From positions 1,178,001-1,242,000 of the forward strand of contig JACZZP010000007.1 in the NCBI GenBank assembly GCA_015183035.1: DNA of 64,000 nucleotides, read 5' to 3'. The position numbers were made by a program, and so were the translations under genes. The notes beneath the pieces are model-generated. The model was given only the letters and a program-made list of their open reading frames with translations, searched no databases and was not told the origin of the DNA. The DNA comes from Meloidogyne chitwoodi (Eukaryota > Nematoda > Chromadorea > Rhabditida > Meloidogynidae). Shown in pieces: positions 34,308-45,300 of this stretch; within the stretch, counting starts at the first letter, position 1, and every line of letters begins with the position of its first letter.

Positions 34308-34956
34308 TTAAACCTAAATTAAAATATTCTATTGACTTTATTTAAGATGGAAATATATGGAAATAAATATTGCTTCAATCGGTACATTTGTGCAATAAAT
34401 TTTTAAATATCACTTAATCTATTACATATTTTATTTTTCATAATATATTAATATTATTTTTGATGGTGACTATTTATTTTTAATTTAAAGGTTTAACCGC
34501 AATTAAACAAAGGGGTTGCATAACGTAGAAAGATTAATAAAAATTCCAAAAATTTTCTAATTTACTTTAGTCAAAAATAAATATTGGTCTACATCCTTCT
34601 CCCCACCAATGTTTAGATAATTTTTGCGAGTCCTTTTTTATTTTTATATTTTTGTTTTCTCCCGTTAATAAATAAATTAATCAAAAAAGCAAAATAAATT
34701 ATAAATATATTCCTTTCAATGTGATATATATTTTTATGATTAATATTCTTGATACTTTTACTATACTTATAAAATCGTTGCGCCTCTTTTTTCTTAAAAA
34801 TATTAATCTAATAAATCTTGTCATTATTTTAAATAAATTGATAAATTTGTAAAATTTATTTTTTAATATTTTTAATCTGTTTATTACTTCAATTTATATA
34901 TTATCTGTACAAATTTTACAAAATTAATTTAAAAAATAATTTTTTAAATTTAAAAT
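34308..34956. other. Spacer between dymeclin and SAP30BP genes
   Basis: About 650 bp A/T-rich, no ORF or structured repeat. Confidence 0.6.
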
Positions 34957-36130
34957 ATGGATGCTCTTGTTGCTTATGGATCTGATAGTGAAAATAGTGA
35001 ATATGGAGATGAATTAAGACAAAGACGAAGATCAAGAAGTTGTGTTGAAGAACAATTAAATCAAGATGAGCGACTTCAAGGAGTTAGTGACGAATATGAT
35101 AATGCTCCTCACCAACATGCAACAGCTGACATTGGTATATTTTGTTAAATATTACATCAAGGTGGTTGAATATATATAAAACAAACATTTGAATTATTTA
35201 TAATTATATATTAAAATCTAAAAACTTCATTTTATTTTTTAAGATAGTAGTGATACGGAATTCGATGGACCTACAAGAGGGGAAGAGTCTGAAGATGAAA
35301 ATGATGAGACTACAAAAAATTTAGAAGATGAAGAAAATATAACCGAAGAGTTGTTAAGTGGAATTCCAAAGCATTTACTTTCTGTTAAGCTAAACTTCTT
35401 TTTTTTTAATTTAAAATTTTATTTTAGATAGACCCTCAAACTTCAACAACAGGTGCCTCAACTCCTGGTGGAGCTGCTGGTTATACACCTCGTGCACTTC
35501 CGGCTGAAGAAGAAGCTGCTCTACTAGCAGCTGATGAAAAACAATTTACTGATCAACAAAAGGCAGTAAATGGAATTGAAATGCCACCTTCACCCCGTGG
35601 AGAATGTTCTCCTACTTTAATGGTTTTTTTTTTAATTTTTGATCTTTTAAAAATAATTATTTAAGCGCAAATTTGCCGGTTTTTTCGAGCGAAAGGAGCA
35701 TGGCTTAAATATGAATGCAATGATTAAAGGACGTAGAGATTTTAATAATCCATCACTTTATGAAACATTAGTAGATACTTTTGGTATTGATGAGAAAGGA
35801 ACAAATTTTTCAAAAGATGTTTTTGATCCAAAATCTTTTCGACCTGAGGATTTTTATACAGCATTAGGTAATTGTTATTTTATAACTTTTAATAATTTTG
35901 AATATATTAACGAATTTAATTCTTAAAAATATAATCTTTCTGGATAAGTTAAAGTCAGGGGATATGAATGATAATATTTGTTTTTAATTTTTCTTTCTTT
36001 TTTTAAAGGAGATTATCAAACAACACAAGAATTGAAACGTAAACGTCATCATCATTCACATACTTTGGATCACATTAATACTACAGCTACAAGTTCAACA
36101 ATGCCAAATAAACGAGGAGCGGTTAAATAA
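34957..36130 (+). CDS. SAP30-binding protein (HCNGP family)
   Basis: A five-exon model (34957-35134, 35244-35383, 35428-35622, 35666-35867, 36009-36130) joins in phase to 278 residues. The N-terminal half is acidic and Ser-rich (MDALVAYGSDSENS, then EESEDENDE). The HCNGP domain starts at about residue 165: PPSPRGECSPTLM, then FFERKEHGLNMNAMIKGRRDF, NNPSLYETLVDTFGIDEKGTN and FDPKSFRPEDFYTALG, the conserved NPSIYEKLI..IDE.GTN.....DP pattern. Family members are nuclear and linked to Sin3 co-repressor and pre-mRNA splicing. The tail is His/Thr-rich and ends in a short basic run. Confidence 0.92.
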
Positions 36131-38177
36131 AATAATAATAATAAATATCATTTCTTTTATTTTAAAAAAAAGTTTTTAAATAAATAAATTAGAAATTTGC
36201 TACAAATAAAAAAAATCTCTTTTTTATTTTTCTGGTTAAAAATATTTATTTTTATTTATTAGAAGGTTATTTATTTTAATCAAGGAATTAATTTTATTAT
36301 TTAACTCGAATGTTTCTTTTTTTTTTTAATTCTCTTAAATCTTTTTTTTTTTACCTTTTTTCTCTCCCTTAAAAATCCATTAGCAATTTCGGCCAATTTT
36401 TTTAGAGATGTGGATAATATATATTTTTATTTATTTATTTACTTAACGCTCGCGCTACAGGTGCCCCAAAATATACAATTCTCAAATAATATATTTATAT
36501 CAATATTTTTATTTTTCTCCTAAATTTTTCTATAAATGACGCAAATATTTTTAAAATATTTTTTTTTAAATTTATATTTAGAGCTTTTTTTCTTTCATTC
36601 CAAAATATGAAATTTGCTTAATTTTAGTATTCATAGAATTCAAGTCAACTTACTCAAATTATTTTTAATTTTTCAATTAAATGGAAAGTATCATATTTTA
36701 ATCGAAATTGATTTTTAAAAAACTGAACAGCATTTCCTCATTTAATTATTTAATATTTCTTTCAAAGTCATTTTATTTTTTCTATATAAAAACCATTATT
36801 TTTTAGAAATTTTTTCAAAAATGACTTCTCCTAGTTTTTACCCCTCCCCTTGCCAAAAAATTCGGCAGGACGATCTCTTTGGCTCAAGTAACGCGCTCCT
36901 CTTTTCCTCTTTTTTTTAAAGCCACTGAGCAAATATTAGTATATAGTCGGCTCAGCTTTCATTCATTTTTTCGTCTAGGGCCTAAATGGTGTGTAGATTT
37001 GTGATGTTTGCTAGTGGTTTGAAAGAAGAAAAGACTGAATAAAGAAGTGAATGAATGGAAGCACTAACGGCCTCCCCCTTACATCTCAATCCCCTTCCCC
37101 CCAAATAACAACAAAAAAACTCGAGAAGGTGCGCGCTGAGTGTGTGAGAGAATGGAAGAAGGTAAAATTTTTAAGAATAGAAGATTTTATGTAGAAGGCT
37201 TTTCTAGAAAACTTGAAATAGAGAAAACAAAAAAAACTCGAAGAAAAAAGGTAAAAAGTTGCCCAAAAAATAATAATAGTTATATTATTAATGTGTTATA
37301 TCCGTTCATTACTTTCACCTTTATAACTTTATTATTAGTGGATATTTGCCAATTATACATATATTCGAATTACTATAAGTCTAATCCATTCTCTAAAATA
37401 AAACTTTCTATTTTCTAAAAGACTCTAATTAACCTCTTTAATCATTCATTCAATTGGATGAGCATATTATAGTATATATATTTATATTCTCTTAACAAGT
37501 AAAATTACAAGCATATGCTTAACTTTAATTTTCTCTTCTAGTAAAACCACGCCCTTTTACATAAGTCGTTTTAATTTTTTGAGTGCGTGAGTTTGTCCGT
37601 GAATTATTTAGTTTGCCAATTCTACCAATCCTTTTTTTAAATAATAAAAAGAAGTTTAATTATTAATTATTCACTCCAACAAATTAATTTAAATACTTAT
37701 TATTTGTTATATATATATATATAACCTTATTATTATAGGTATTTTTATAAAAAAGACATTTCTATATTATATATTTCTAACTAATGAACTTGAAAATTAT
37801 TTTAATTAAAATTCCCTTAAAATTTTAATTTTCTAAGATTTTTCATTTTTTACATATGTATAATAATTACTACCTATGTATTTAATCAATATCATTTTAA
37901 TATTTTGAACTATTTATAACACTTTCAAAAAAAAATTTCAACATTCATAATATAGATAGAAATTAAATATTTTTTAAGATAAAAATAAACTTTTTTAATA
38001 AAAAATTTGATTGAATATATTTTATATTATTCAAAGTTAGTAATTTGCAAGAGAACGAAATTTAAAAATTAATATTTATATAATTCTACTTTCTTACTGT
38101 AACCTTATATCCATGGATTTCAATATATTAAAATTTTATGAGGATTCTGATAATTTGGAATTGGGCAAAAACAACTA
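36131..38177. other. Intergenic spacer with a C/T-rich patch
   Basis: About 2 kb without a supported gene. From about 36830 to 37140 the sequence is markedly less AT-rich, with C/T-rich runs (CCCCTTCCCCCC) and GGTGCGCGCTGAG; it may be a promoter or a remnant exon. A short ORF from an ATG at 37152 (88 codons, basic then hydrophobic) has no recognisable relatives and is not called. Confidence 0.4.
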
Positions 38178-38580
38178 ACAAGGTAACATCACAACATGAT
38201 ACTCACCAATTTTGGTAAAAGTTATACCATTCGAAAGAGCTTATTGAGTAGGTACAGAATCTCATTTTTTACTTGCCCTAGTTAAGGTATCGTAAAGCTA
38301 CAAGCTTTTAAAGTTTCAAAAGAAGTTCCTTTTCCTCTTCAAAAGCGTCCCTTTCTCTCTACTATTTACTACGGCCTTAAGATCACCTCTTTTCTCTTTT
38401 TCCTTATAGAGGTGATCATAAGTGTGGAGAGCCTCTTTTTTGAAACTTTAAAAGCTCGTAACTTTACGATACCTTAACTAGGGCACATAAAAACTTAGAT
38501 TCTGTACCTACTCAATAAGCTCTTTCGAATGGTAAACTTTTACCAAAATCGGTGAGTATCATATTGTGATGTTCCCTTGT
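38178..38580. mobile_element. Fold-back inverted-repeat element
   Basis: About 403 bp with long imperfect inverted repeats of roughly 150 bp per arm. The ends are ACAAGGTAACATCACAA and the complement of TTGTGATGTTCCCTTGT; matching inner parts include GATACTCACC, GGTACAGAATCT and CTAGTTAAGGTATCGTAAAG. No convincing target-site duplication was seen, so the family is unknown. Confidence 0.65.
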
Positions 38581-39124
38581 AAATTTAAATTCTTATATTT
38601 AGAAAGGAAACAAAAATATTAGAAAATTAAAAAATTTCTCTTAAAAATTAAAAAAAAAGTCTTAGACAAGGCAAGATGTTGGCATTGCTGAATTTGTGTA
38701 TTATATATATATATTTGTTATTAAAATAACAAATATATATTTACACACTTGTGTATCAGCCATGCTACATTCTGGCCATGCCTCGGAATAATAATTTTTA
38801 ACAAATAACAAAATTCGCAATAAAAACAACAAAAAGAAATAATTCTAAATTAAATTCAAAAAAAGGTAATAAAAAATAAAATAAAAAATTGTTTTTGTAA
38901 AAAATTGTTGCCATTTTTTATTTCTTTTATATTATAACAGAAAGATTTACTAAACAAAATTATAATATTTATATGAAAATCAAAAAAATAAAATATAATT
39001 TATTTGAATTTTTTATCATAAATAAAAAATTGAAATTTAATTGAAAAAATTCAAAAAATAAATAAAATCTGTTTTGATTAAAATTAAATAAATAAATTCT
39101 TTTAATTTATAAATTAATCTTCTC
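38581..39124. other. Spacer with an AT hairpin
   Basis: Contains an inverted repeat near 38697-38750 whose arms are TATATATTTGTTATT and AATAACAAATATATA; otherwise A/T-rich with no ORF. It is the 3' flank of the peroxiredoxin gene. Confidence 0.5.
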
Positions 39125-40373
39125 TTATTTATTTTTAACTAATGGTTGCTCTACAATACGCATATAATCTTTTCCAGAAGGAAGTTGTAATGTATTAATA
39201 GAAGAAAATAAATTATTTGCTTCTTCATTGCTTACTTTTGGTTCAATAATACAATTGGAACCATTCTGTAAATTTTAATAATTTTTAATTAAATATTAAT
39301 TTTAAAAATTAGGTCAAAAAATGGACATTTTTATCAACTTAATACATTTAGGTGACAAAAAAGTTTTGTAAATCTCTAATCGAAAGATACTTAATTTAAT
39401 ATTTTATCTCACAAAATTTAAATAAATTTAAATAAATAAATAAAAACTAACATTCCATCCTTCAGGTGTAGCTAACATATATTCATCTGAAAGGCGCATA
39501 GAGTCTAATACACGAAGTAATTCACTTAAAAAAGAATATTTATTTTATATTGTAAAATACTTATTTAAAATAAATAATTTATAAATTATTTATTTATTTT
39601 AATTAATTTTTATTTTCTTTAAAATCTTTTTCCTTCACTCACTCAAAATTTCGTCCTGTACTAGCTGGATAAAGAATTGAAAGACGAAGTCGTTTTTTTA
39701 AATCAATAAAGAAAACAGCCCGAACAGTTAAAGGTATTCCAGAATAATCATCCAAATTTAGTTTGTCAAGCATTCCTAATTTTTTAGCCAAATAACGATT
39801 TTCATCAGCAATTATTGGAAATGGAAAGTTTGCTTCTTAAATTAATTTATTATAATTAAAATTATTTTTAAAATTAAAAGTAAAACCATCTAATAAAATA
39901 TTTTGTGAAGAAGAAGAGCTATGTTCTTTCCCAATTTGTCCAGAAAATTTATTTCCATATTCAACAACATCCTTTAGCCAGGATAAATGTGACTGAACAG
40001 AATTACAACTTAATGCAATTAGTTTTGTATTTCGACTTGCAAATTCAGGTGCCATTTGAGCAGCACGTGCTAACTCTGTTGTGCTTAAAAATATTTTTTT
40101 AAATTAAGTTTTAATTTTTAAATAATTATGATAAAAACAGAAAAACTTGAATAGAATTAAAGAATATCAAAATTACCAAACAGGAGTAAAATCACTTGGA
40201 TGAGAAAAAAGAATTGCCCAACTATAGTAAAAGACTTTAAATTTATTTAAATATATTTATTTATTTAAATACCTTTCTCCAATCCAATCATGAAAACTTT
40301 CAATACGACCTGAACTTGAATCAGCAGAAAAGTCGGGAAATGTATCACCGAGTAATAACATCTTTTCTGTCAT
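39125..40373 (-). CDS. prdx6: Peroxiredoxin-6 (1-Cys peroxiredoxin)
   Basis: A six-exon model (40373-40273, 40221-40177, 40083-39887, 39835-39643, 39524-39452, 39265-39125) joins in phase to 249 residues. It reduces hydrogen peroxide and lipid hydroperoxides. The peroxidatic Cys is in DFTPVCTTE (C49); its codon is split TG/C by an intron. Other conserved parts are SHPSDF, MAPEFASRNTKLIALSCNSV, FPIIADENR, ARVVF-like VRAVFFIDLKKRLRLSILYP, STGRNFDE and the C-terminal LPSGKDYMRIVEQP, which defines the Prx6 class. A Ser-rich insertion (EHSSSSSQNI) occurs near residue 100. No signal peptide, so cytosolic. Confidence 0.95.
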
Positions 40374-40821
40374 TAAAAAGTCAAAATTCTTTTTTAAAAT
40401 AATTTCCTAAAAAATATTGAATGTAAATTAATAACATAAAAAAATAATTTAAAATTATGTAAATATACAAAATATTTCTTATGAAAATAAATTTTCTGTA
40501 GTCTAAAAAATAGAATTTATTTATATTTTTAAAAGTCAACAATCACCATATTTTTGAAAAAGCAACAGATATGCAGAAAAAATACAATTAAACAAAGAAA
40601 AACATCAGTTCCGAATTAATAGCAGGTTTAACTAAATCCTGAAAACAATTTGACTGAATCTAACTATATAATTGAGAATTAAAATTATCTTTCTAATGTG
40701 AGGAATAATGATGTTTTATTAGACTTAATTGTGTAGTGGTTAAATATATAGAATTGGGAGAGTTAGAAATTAATTATTTAGTGTTTAATCTCTCTCAAAA
40801 TTTTCAAAAATACAAATACTT
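40374..40821. other. Spacer between peroxiredoxin and GET4-like genes
   Basis: About 450 bp; carries the peroxiredoxin upstream region. No ORF with support and no repeat seen. Confidence 0.5.
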
Positions 40822-41911
40822 TCAATCTAAATCAATATCATTAACTTCTTTTCCTGTCTGCTTTATTTGTTGCTCTCCATTCGTTTCTTCTTTGTATAAA
40901 TTAGACGTTGTAGATCCAGATGTTGATTGCATTTTCCGATCAATCTACGATAAAAATTAAATAGTCACATATCTTTATAAAAAGTTCAAAGTAACTAGTA
41001 AACCCCCAAGATAATTCCTTTAATATAGATATTCGTTTAATAATAATTTAAATATATCAAAACCTCCTTCATTAACCAATCAGCGGCCTGATTTAACCTT
41101 TCCGCCTGTTGTTTACGCCCCTCATTTTCAAAAACTTCGGCAAAACTTCGTTGTAGTAAAACTACTGAATTTAATAATTCTGGACATCCTTCAGCAGTTT
41201 TTAATGCCCAATCCAAAGTTTTATTTAAAAATGGATTACGGCGATCTTTCGGCATAAAATTTTTATTTGTTTCCTGAGCTGAAGCAGAATTTGCTTCTTT
41301 ATTATCATCTTCTCCTTCCAACTTAGCTGGCAATATGGTGAAAAGCTTAAAACAATACTTATAAATTTTAATACCTATTAAATTTGAAAGTTTCCAAAAA
41401 TCAAGACTGAATTTTCACAAGAATAATTAAGTAAACGTAACATTTAACTTTTTTCAGTTAGAAATAAACTAATAATATTATATATCAAACCTGAACAAGT
41501 TTATCTGTCCCCTCTATATCCAATTTATGATTTGTTCTTTTGCATGTGTCAACATAAAGTTCAGCAAGGTCAATGGCACTTGAGAATTCACATTCTAACA
41601 AAAAACAATTTCAGCATTTTCAACATGAAATTTTTTGACAAACCTTGACAGAATTTTACACCAGAATTATAAATTAAATCAAGTAATGTCTCTAATTGAG
41701 TCATTTCATTAACATCATTTATATTTATCTGTTTTTGAAGCATTCTAGAGTGCATTGTTCTAATAATCTGATGTGCATCATAAAATTGTCGTTGGGAAAG
41801 AGCAGTTTCAAGGCGAATTTGAAGTTTAGCAATCTAAAATAAAGAGGAATTTATTGAAAAAATTTAGAGAGAAACTTGATTCTGAATTGCATTGTTCGAA
41901 CGGAAGGCCAT
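40822..41911 (-). CDS. GET4-like protein, shortened
   Basis: A five-exon model (41911-41876, 41833-41644, 41594-41491, 41345-41064, 40944-40822) joins in phase to 244 residues. GET4/TRC35 bridges the pre-targeting complex that hands tail-anchored proteins to GET3. The alpha-solenoid N-half is matched: LETALSQRQFYDAHQIIRTM, SAIDLAELYVDTCKRTN, LFTILPAKLEGE and NPFLNKTLDWALKTAEG. The C-terminal half of the family, with its W-x-E-x-NY-x-x-AxxHFL segment, is absent; instead the last exon encodes a Ser/Thr/Gln-rich tail of about 40 residues. Either the gene is truncated in this lineage, or later exons were lost, or the family call is wrong. Confidence 0.55.
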
Positions 41912-42015
41912 TGGATTTTTTCTAAAATATTTATAATAAAATAATTAAAAAATAGACATAAAAATAATAAAAAAAATATTGCATTTAAAAAGCATTTGAT
42001 ATTATATAATAAAAA

Positions 42016-42581
42016 GGTACTTACGTATTATCCCTACGCACTTTTGCGGACAAAGTTTTTGCGGACAAATTTATTTATTTATATAAAACAATTACAAAAA
42101 ATCAATCCAATGCCCAATATTTTCCCCAAGCAAGTATAATTTCTTCAAAAACGTCTCCATCACCAATCATTTTCCTCCACATAAACTCAGCAAAATAACT
42201 CTCTAAATGATGACGTGCTGTACCTCGATGCTTCTTATTACGCCATTTGGCACTCCCAAACTGGACGTTGTTTGTGATAAAGTTTCATTTCATGTCCATC
42301 GCGACAAACTCTAGTTTTGTGTAGAAGACCACGATCTTGTAAGAATTCGATGGCATCTTTTTCAGTTGTTGGCAAATCCCAAATTTTCATTATAAAAAAA
42401 TAGATAATAAACTGTAATAGAAATGGTAAAATAACATTTATTCTTAACTTTCATATTTATTATCCATCAAATTTAATTTTGAATTTGAGTGACAACTATA
42501 TTTGAAGGAAGGAGGAAAATAAATAAATTTGTCCGCAAAAACTTTGTCCGCAAAAGTGCGTAGGGATAATACGTAAGTACC
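42016..42581 (-). mobile_element. Merlin-type deletion derivative with transposase ends
   Basis: A 566-bp element with 65-bp inverted repeats starting GGTACTTACGTATTATCCC and an 8-bp duplication AATAAAAA (42008-42015, 42582-42589). Each repeat holds two TTTTTGCGGACAAA copies. On the minus strand the interior encodes the start of an IS1595/Merlin transposase (about 42392: DAIEFLQDRGLLHKTRVCRD, then HEMKLYHKQRPVWECQM) followed by its C-terminus (RGTARHHLESYFAEFMWRK, then FEEIILAWGKYW). The catalytic middle is deleted, making a small element that can be moved by a full-length copy. Confidence 0.9.
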
Positions 42582-42589
42582 AATAAAAA

Positions 42590-42990
42590 TTTATTTTTCA
42601 GATCTTTAAATAACGAAAAACAAAATAAATGTTGCGGAACAAAATTCAACAAATTAGTTTAGAAAAAGGAGATCTAAAAGAAACAAATAATTTATATTTC
42701 AAATATTAAACAGAAAGGACCGATTTGTAATTTCATTCAACTTTTATTCGCATATCTAAAAAAGTTTAGAGCCATAAGGAAGACAATCAAACTGGCAAAC
42801 AATCAAATAATTTTTTTAATGTAAAGAGTTTTAAAAAAAGAAAAAATTTTCAACAATGATATCCTTCAAAAAAATTTAAGATGACCATTTTTTAAATTTT
42901 TTTTAATCTAACAAGGATTTATTTAAAAAGTTAATCAAAAAGGATACCATAACAAAAAATTATTCAATTTATCAATTATTAGCCAATAAA
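42590..42990. other. Spacer downstream of SmD3
   Basis: About 400 bp A/T-rich; probably contains the SmD3 3' UTR. Nothing else recognised. Confidence 0.5.
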
Positions 42991-43482
42991 TCAACCACGG
43001 TAAGGCACTCCACCACGAGGAGCACCACGTCCGCCACGCCCACGCGGTGGTCCACCACGACTGCCGGTGAAAGAACTGCCACGTCCACGCGGCGCCCCAC
43101 CAGCACCCATACCTTGACTGCCACGTTGAGCACGACCAATATTCTAAAGAAGTTTTTTTATTTTTAAAAAACTAAAAACCTTAAACATTGGAGCATTCTT
43201 AAGCATATCAGGCAAAATCATAAAACGAATTTGAGATCCACGGATAAAAACATTTTCGAGAGTTTGAGTTCGACCATCACGGAGAGTAACAGTAACTTCT
43301 GCCATCTGGCAGTTCATGTTATCTTCAGCCTCAACAAGTTTTCCGCGATAAACTTCACCTAAATATTTTTTCGTTTCACAATTTATTATTTTAATATTTT
43401 GAATACCAATAGTCGTCTCCAAAGTGATAATATGTCCCTCCGCTTCATGCAAAACTTTGATTGGCACTCCAACAGCAGTCAT
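42991..43482 (-). CDS. snr-1: Small nuclear ribonucleoprotein SmD3
   Basis: Three exons (43482 to about 43407, 43358-43180, 43143-42991) give 135 residues. SmD3 is part of the heptameric Sm ring on spliceosomal snRNAs. Sm1 is [19 protein letters not shown] followed by [17 protein letters not shown], and Sm2 is [19 protein letters not shown] 48-bp intron falls within TTIG/EVYRG; it has no stop, so an unspliced reading adds 16 false residues. The tail is an RG-rich run (RGRGG type), the usual target of arginine methylation. The start chosen is the ATG of MTAVGVPIK; an upstream GTG in frame lacks support. Confidence 0.95.
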
Positions 43483-43503
43483 TTTTCCAAAATTTATGGG
43501 CAC

Positions 43504-44248
43504 TAGTTGTGCAGTTCAAAACTTAGAGTTTCTAAACATAAATATAAAAAATCGTGATAAGAAAAAAAGTAATTTTTGAAATGTTAATCATTTGAGTAAC
43601 AAAAATGGATTTCTTTAAACATTTTATGCTGTCTTTTAATTGCATAAGAGAATAAAACGAACATTGTGAAAAAATTTAATCAGAGTAATGTTATCGCAGT
43701 AATTAGATGAAGCAAATAATTTTTTACAATTTAATGAATGGTTGTACATGTGTAAAAATAGGAGGGATAATACTCTTCAAATTTACTATTAATTAGTGAA
43801 GTTTTATTTTCGTCAGTTACCCGTTTTGAAATGTAAAAACTTAATAAGTAAAATTTGAAGATCATTTAAATTTTTACAATAATTATGAAATACAAAATGT
43901 AGAAATATTTGAGTTCTACGTATGATGAATGTTTTTAAATTTAAAATTTTCAAGAATTTTTTATTTATTGGTTTATATGATTTAAAAATAATTTTAGAAA
44001 ATTTAACCATTAAAAACATTTTTATTAGGCTAATTAAATGTGGTGATCGTTGAGAATGCAGAGTATTCGTTAAAAAAACCAATTTAAATATGTAATTAAA
44101 AAAGTTACTTATAAAAGCATAGCTGTAATTGACAACTATATACATAATTTTGAGTTATTCATTATATTTAGAGCTAACTATATTTTTATATAATTGGTTC
44201 TAAAACTCAGATGCTTTTGTAATTTAATAGCAAAATGCATATTTTGAA
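43504..44248. other. Spacer between SmD3 and RNF11 genes
   Basis: About 745 bp. It includes the SmD3 upstream region; ORFs here are short and low-complexity and no family is recognisable. Confidence 0.5.
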
Positions 44249-45101
44249 TTATTTTAACTTTTTCAAAACCTTCTCCTCAGATCTTTCAGATGATTTATTT
44301 GTTGTAGTTGATGGAGTAGTTGAAAGAGACGATAAATCAAATCCACATGTACTTCCTGAAGTATGGGTAAATGCAGAAAGTAATGCCGAATCTACTGGTT
44401 CCATGCATGATGGACACGTAAATGAACGGAGAAGCCAATCTTTAAATTTAAAGATAAGTGATATAAAGCAACAATGAGAATGATAAAAAAATGTATAAAC
44501 TAACTATCAATACACTGCAAATGGTAAGAATGCATGCAAGGTAAGAATCGAATTGGATCTCCAGGTTGAAAATCACCCATACAAATTGCACATTCTGGAT
44601 CACTCTTTCCATCCTCCACGAAGATGTCAATTGGGATTTGTTCAAGAAGACAGCGAACACGAGCCTTAAATAGAACGAAGTAAAATGAAAAGTCAGACAA
44701 CAAACCTTTCTCTTTTCATCTAACGCCTTCATTTCGGCAGCATTCACATCATCAGCACCATTACCAAAGGCAGAATTCATATACAATTGATTAACATAAG
44801 AGCTCTATTTAAAAAATATAAAAATAAAAAAAACAAACAAAGTAAAACCGCATGCATATTTCGATGAAGACGACTTCTTTCAGAACCGCTAGAAGCTGAT
44901 GATGAAATTCCACCAGAAGAGCCACGAGAAGAATGTGATTGTCGTCCATTGCCACTCCCTTATTTGGGAACAACACAGTATTTTAGACAGATGTATTTTT
45001 TTAATAGATAAACCTGTACTTGCATTCGATGAAAGATTATCTAGCCTTGTAAAATCATCACCAGCAACGCGTCGACGTAAAAATTGAAGGCAATTTCCCA
45101 T
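44249..45101 (-). CDS. rnf11: RNF11-like RING-H2 E3 ubiquitin ligase
   Basis: A five-exon model (45101-45014, 44958-44849, 44804-44706, 44664-44505, 44439-44249) joins in phase to 215 residues. The N-terminus MGNCLQFLRRR keeps Gly2 and Cys4 for myristoylation and palmitoylation, as in RNF11. A Ser-rich linker follows. The RING-H2 starts at C124: CAICMGDFQPGDPIRFLPCM, HSYHLQCIDNW, SFTCPSCMEPVD, with the RNF11-specific SFTCPSCMEPVDSALL. The human PPxY motif for NEDD4-type ligases is not seen. The tail is Ser/Thr-rich and longer than in human RNF11. Likely acts at endosomes. Confidence 0.93.
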
Positions 45102-45300
45102 CTGACTTTTATGAATAAAAGTAGATGTATTGGTAAGTAAGAAAATGAGCTTCGTAAGATGTGACCTGGAAACAAAAAATATGTAACCGAGTTTGGTTTC
45201 AATATTATCCTGTTTTCGAAAACCCGTATAAAGAAACGTTATATCACGACGGATTTTCCGGGACATTTCTTATTGTCTCGCAAAGAGAAAAAATTGGTAC

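Noticed and set aside
37140..37418. Short basic ORF with a hydrophobic segment
   Set aside because: Composition typical of AT-rich noise; no splice partners, no similarity, and the nearest ATG is internal.
39905..40102. ORF antisense to the peroxiredoxin exon
   Set aside because: Shadow of a conserved exon on the other strand.
43359..43407. Sixteen-residue insertion in SmD3
   Set aside because: It has GT...AG ends, and removing it restores the conserved [11 protein letters not shown], so it is a stop-free intron.
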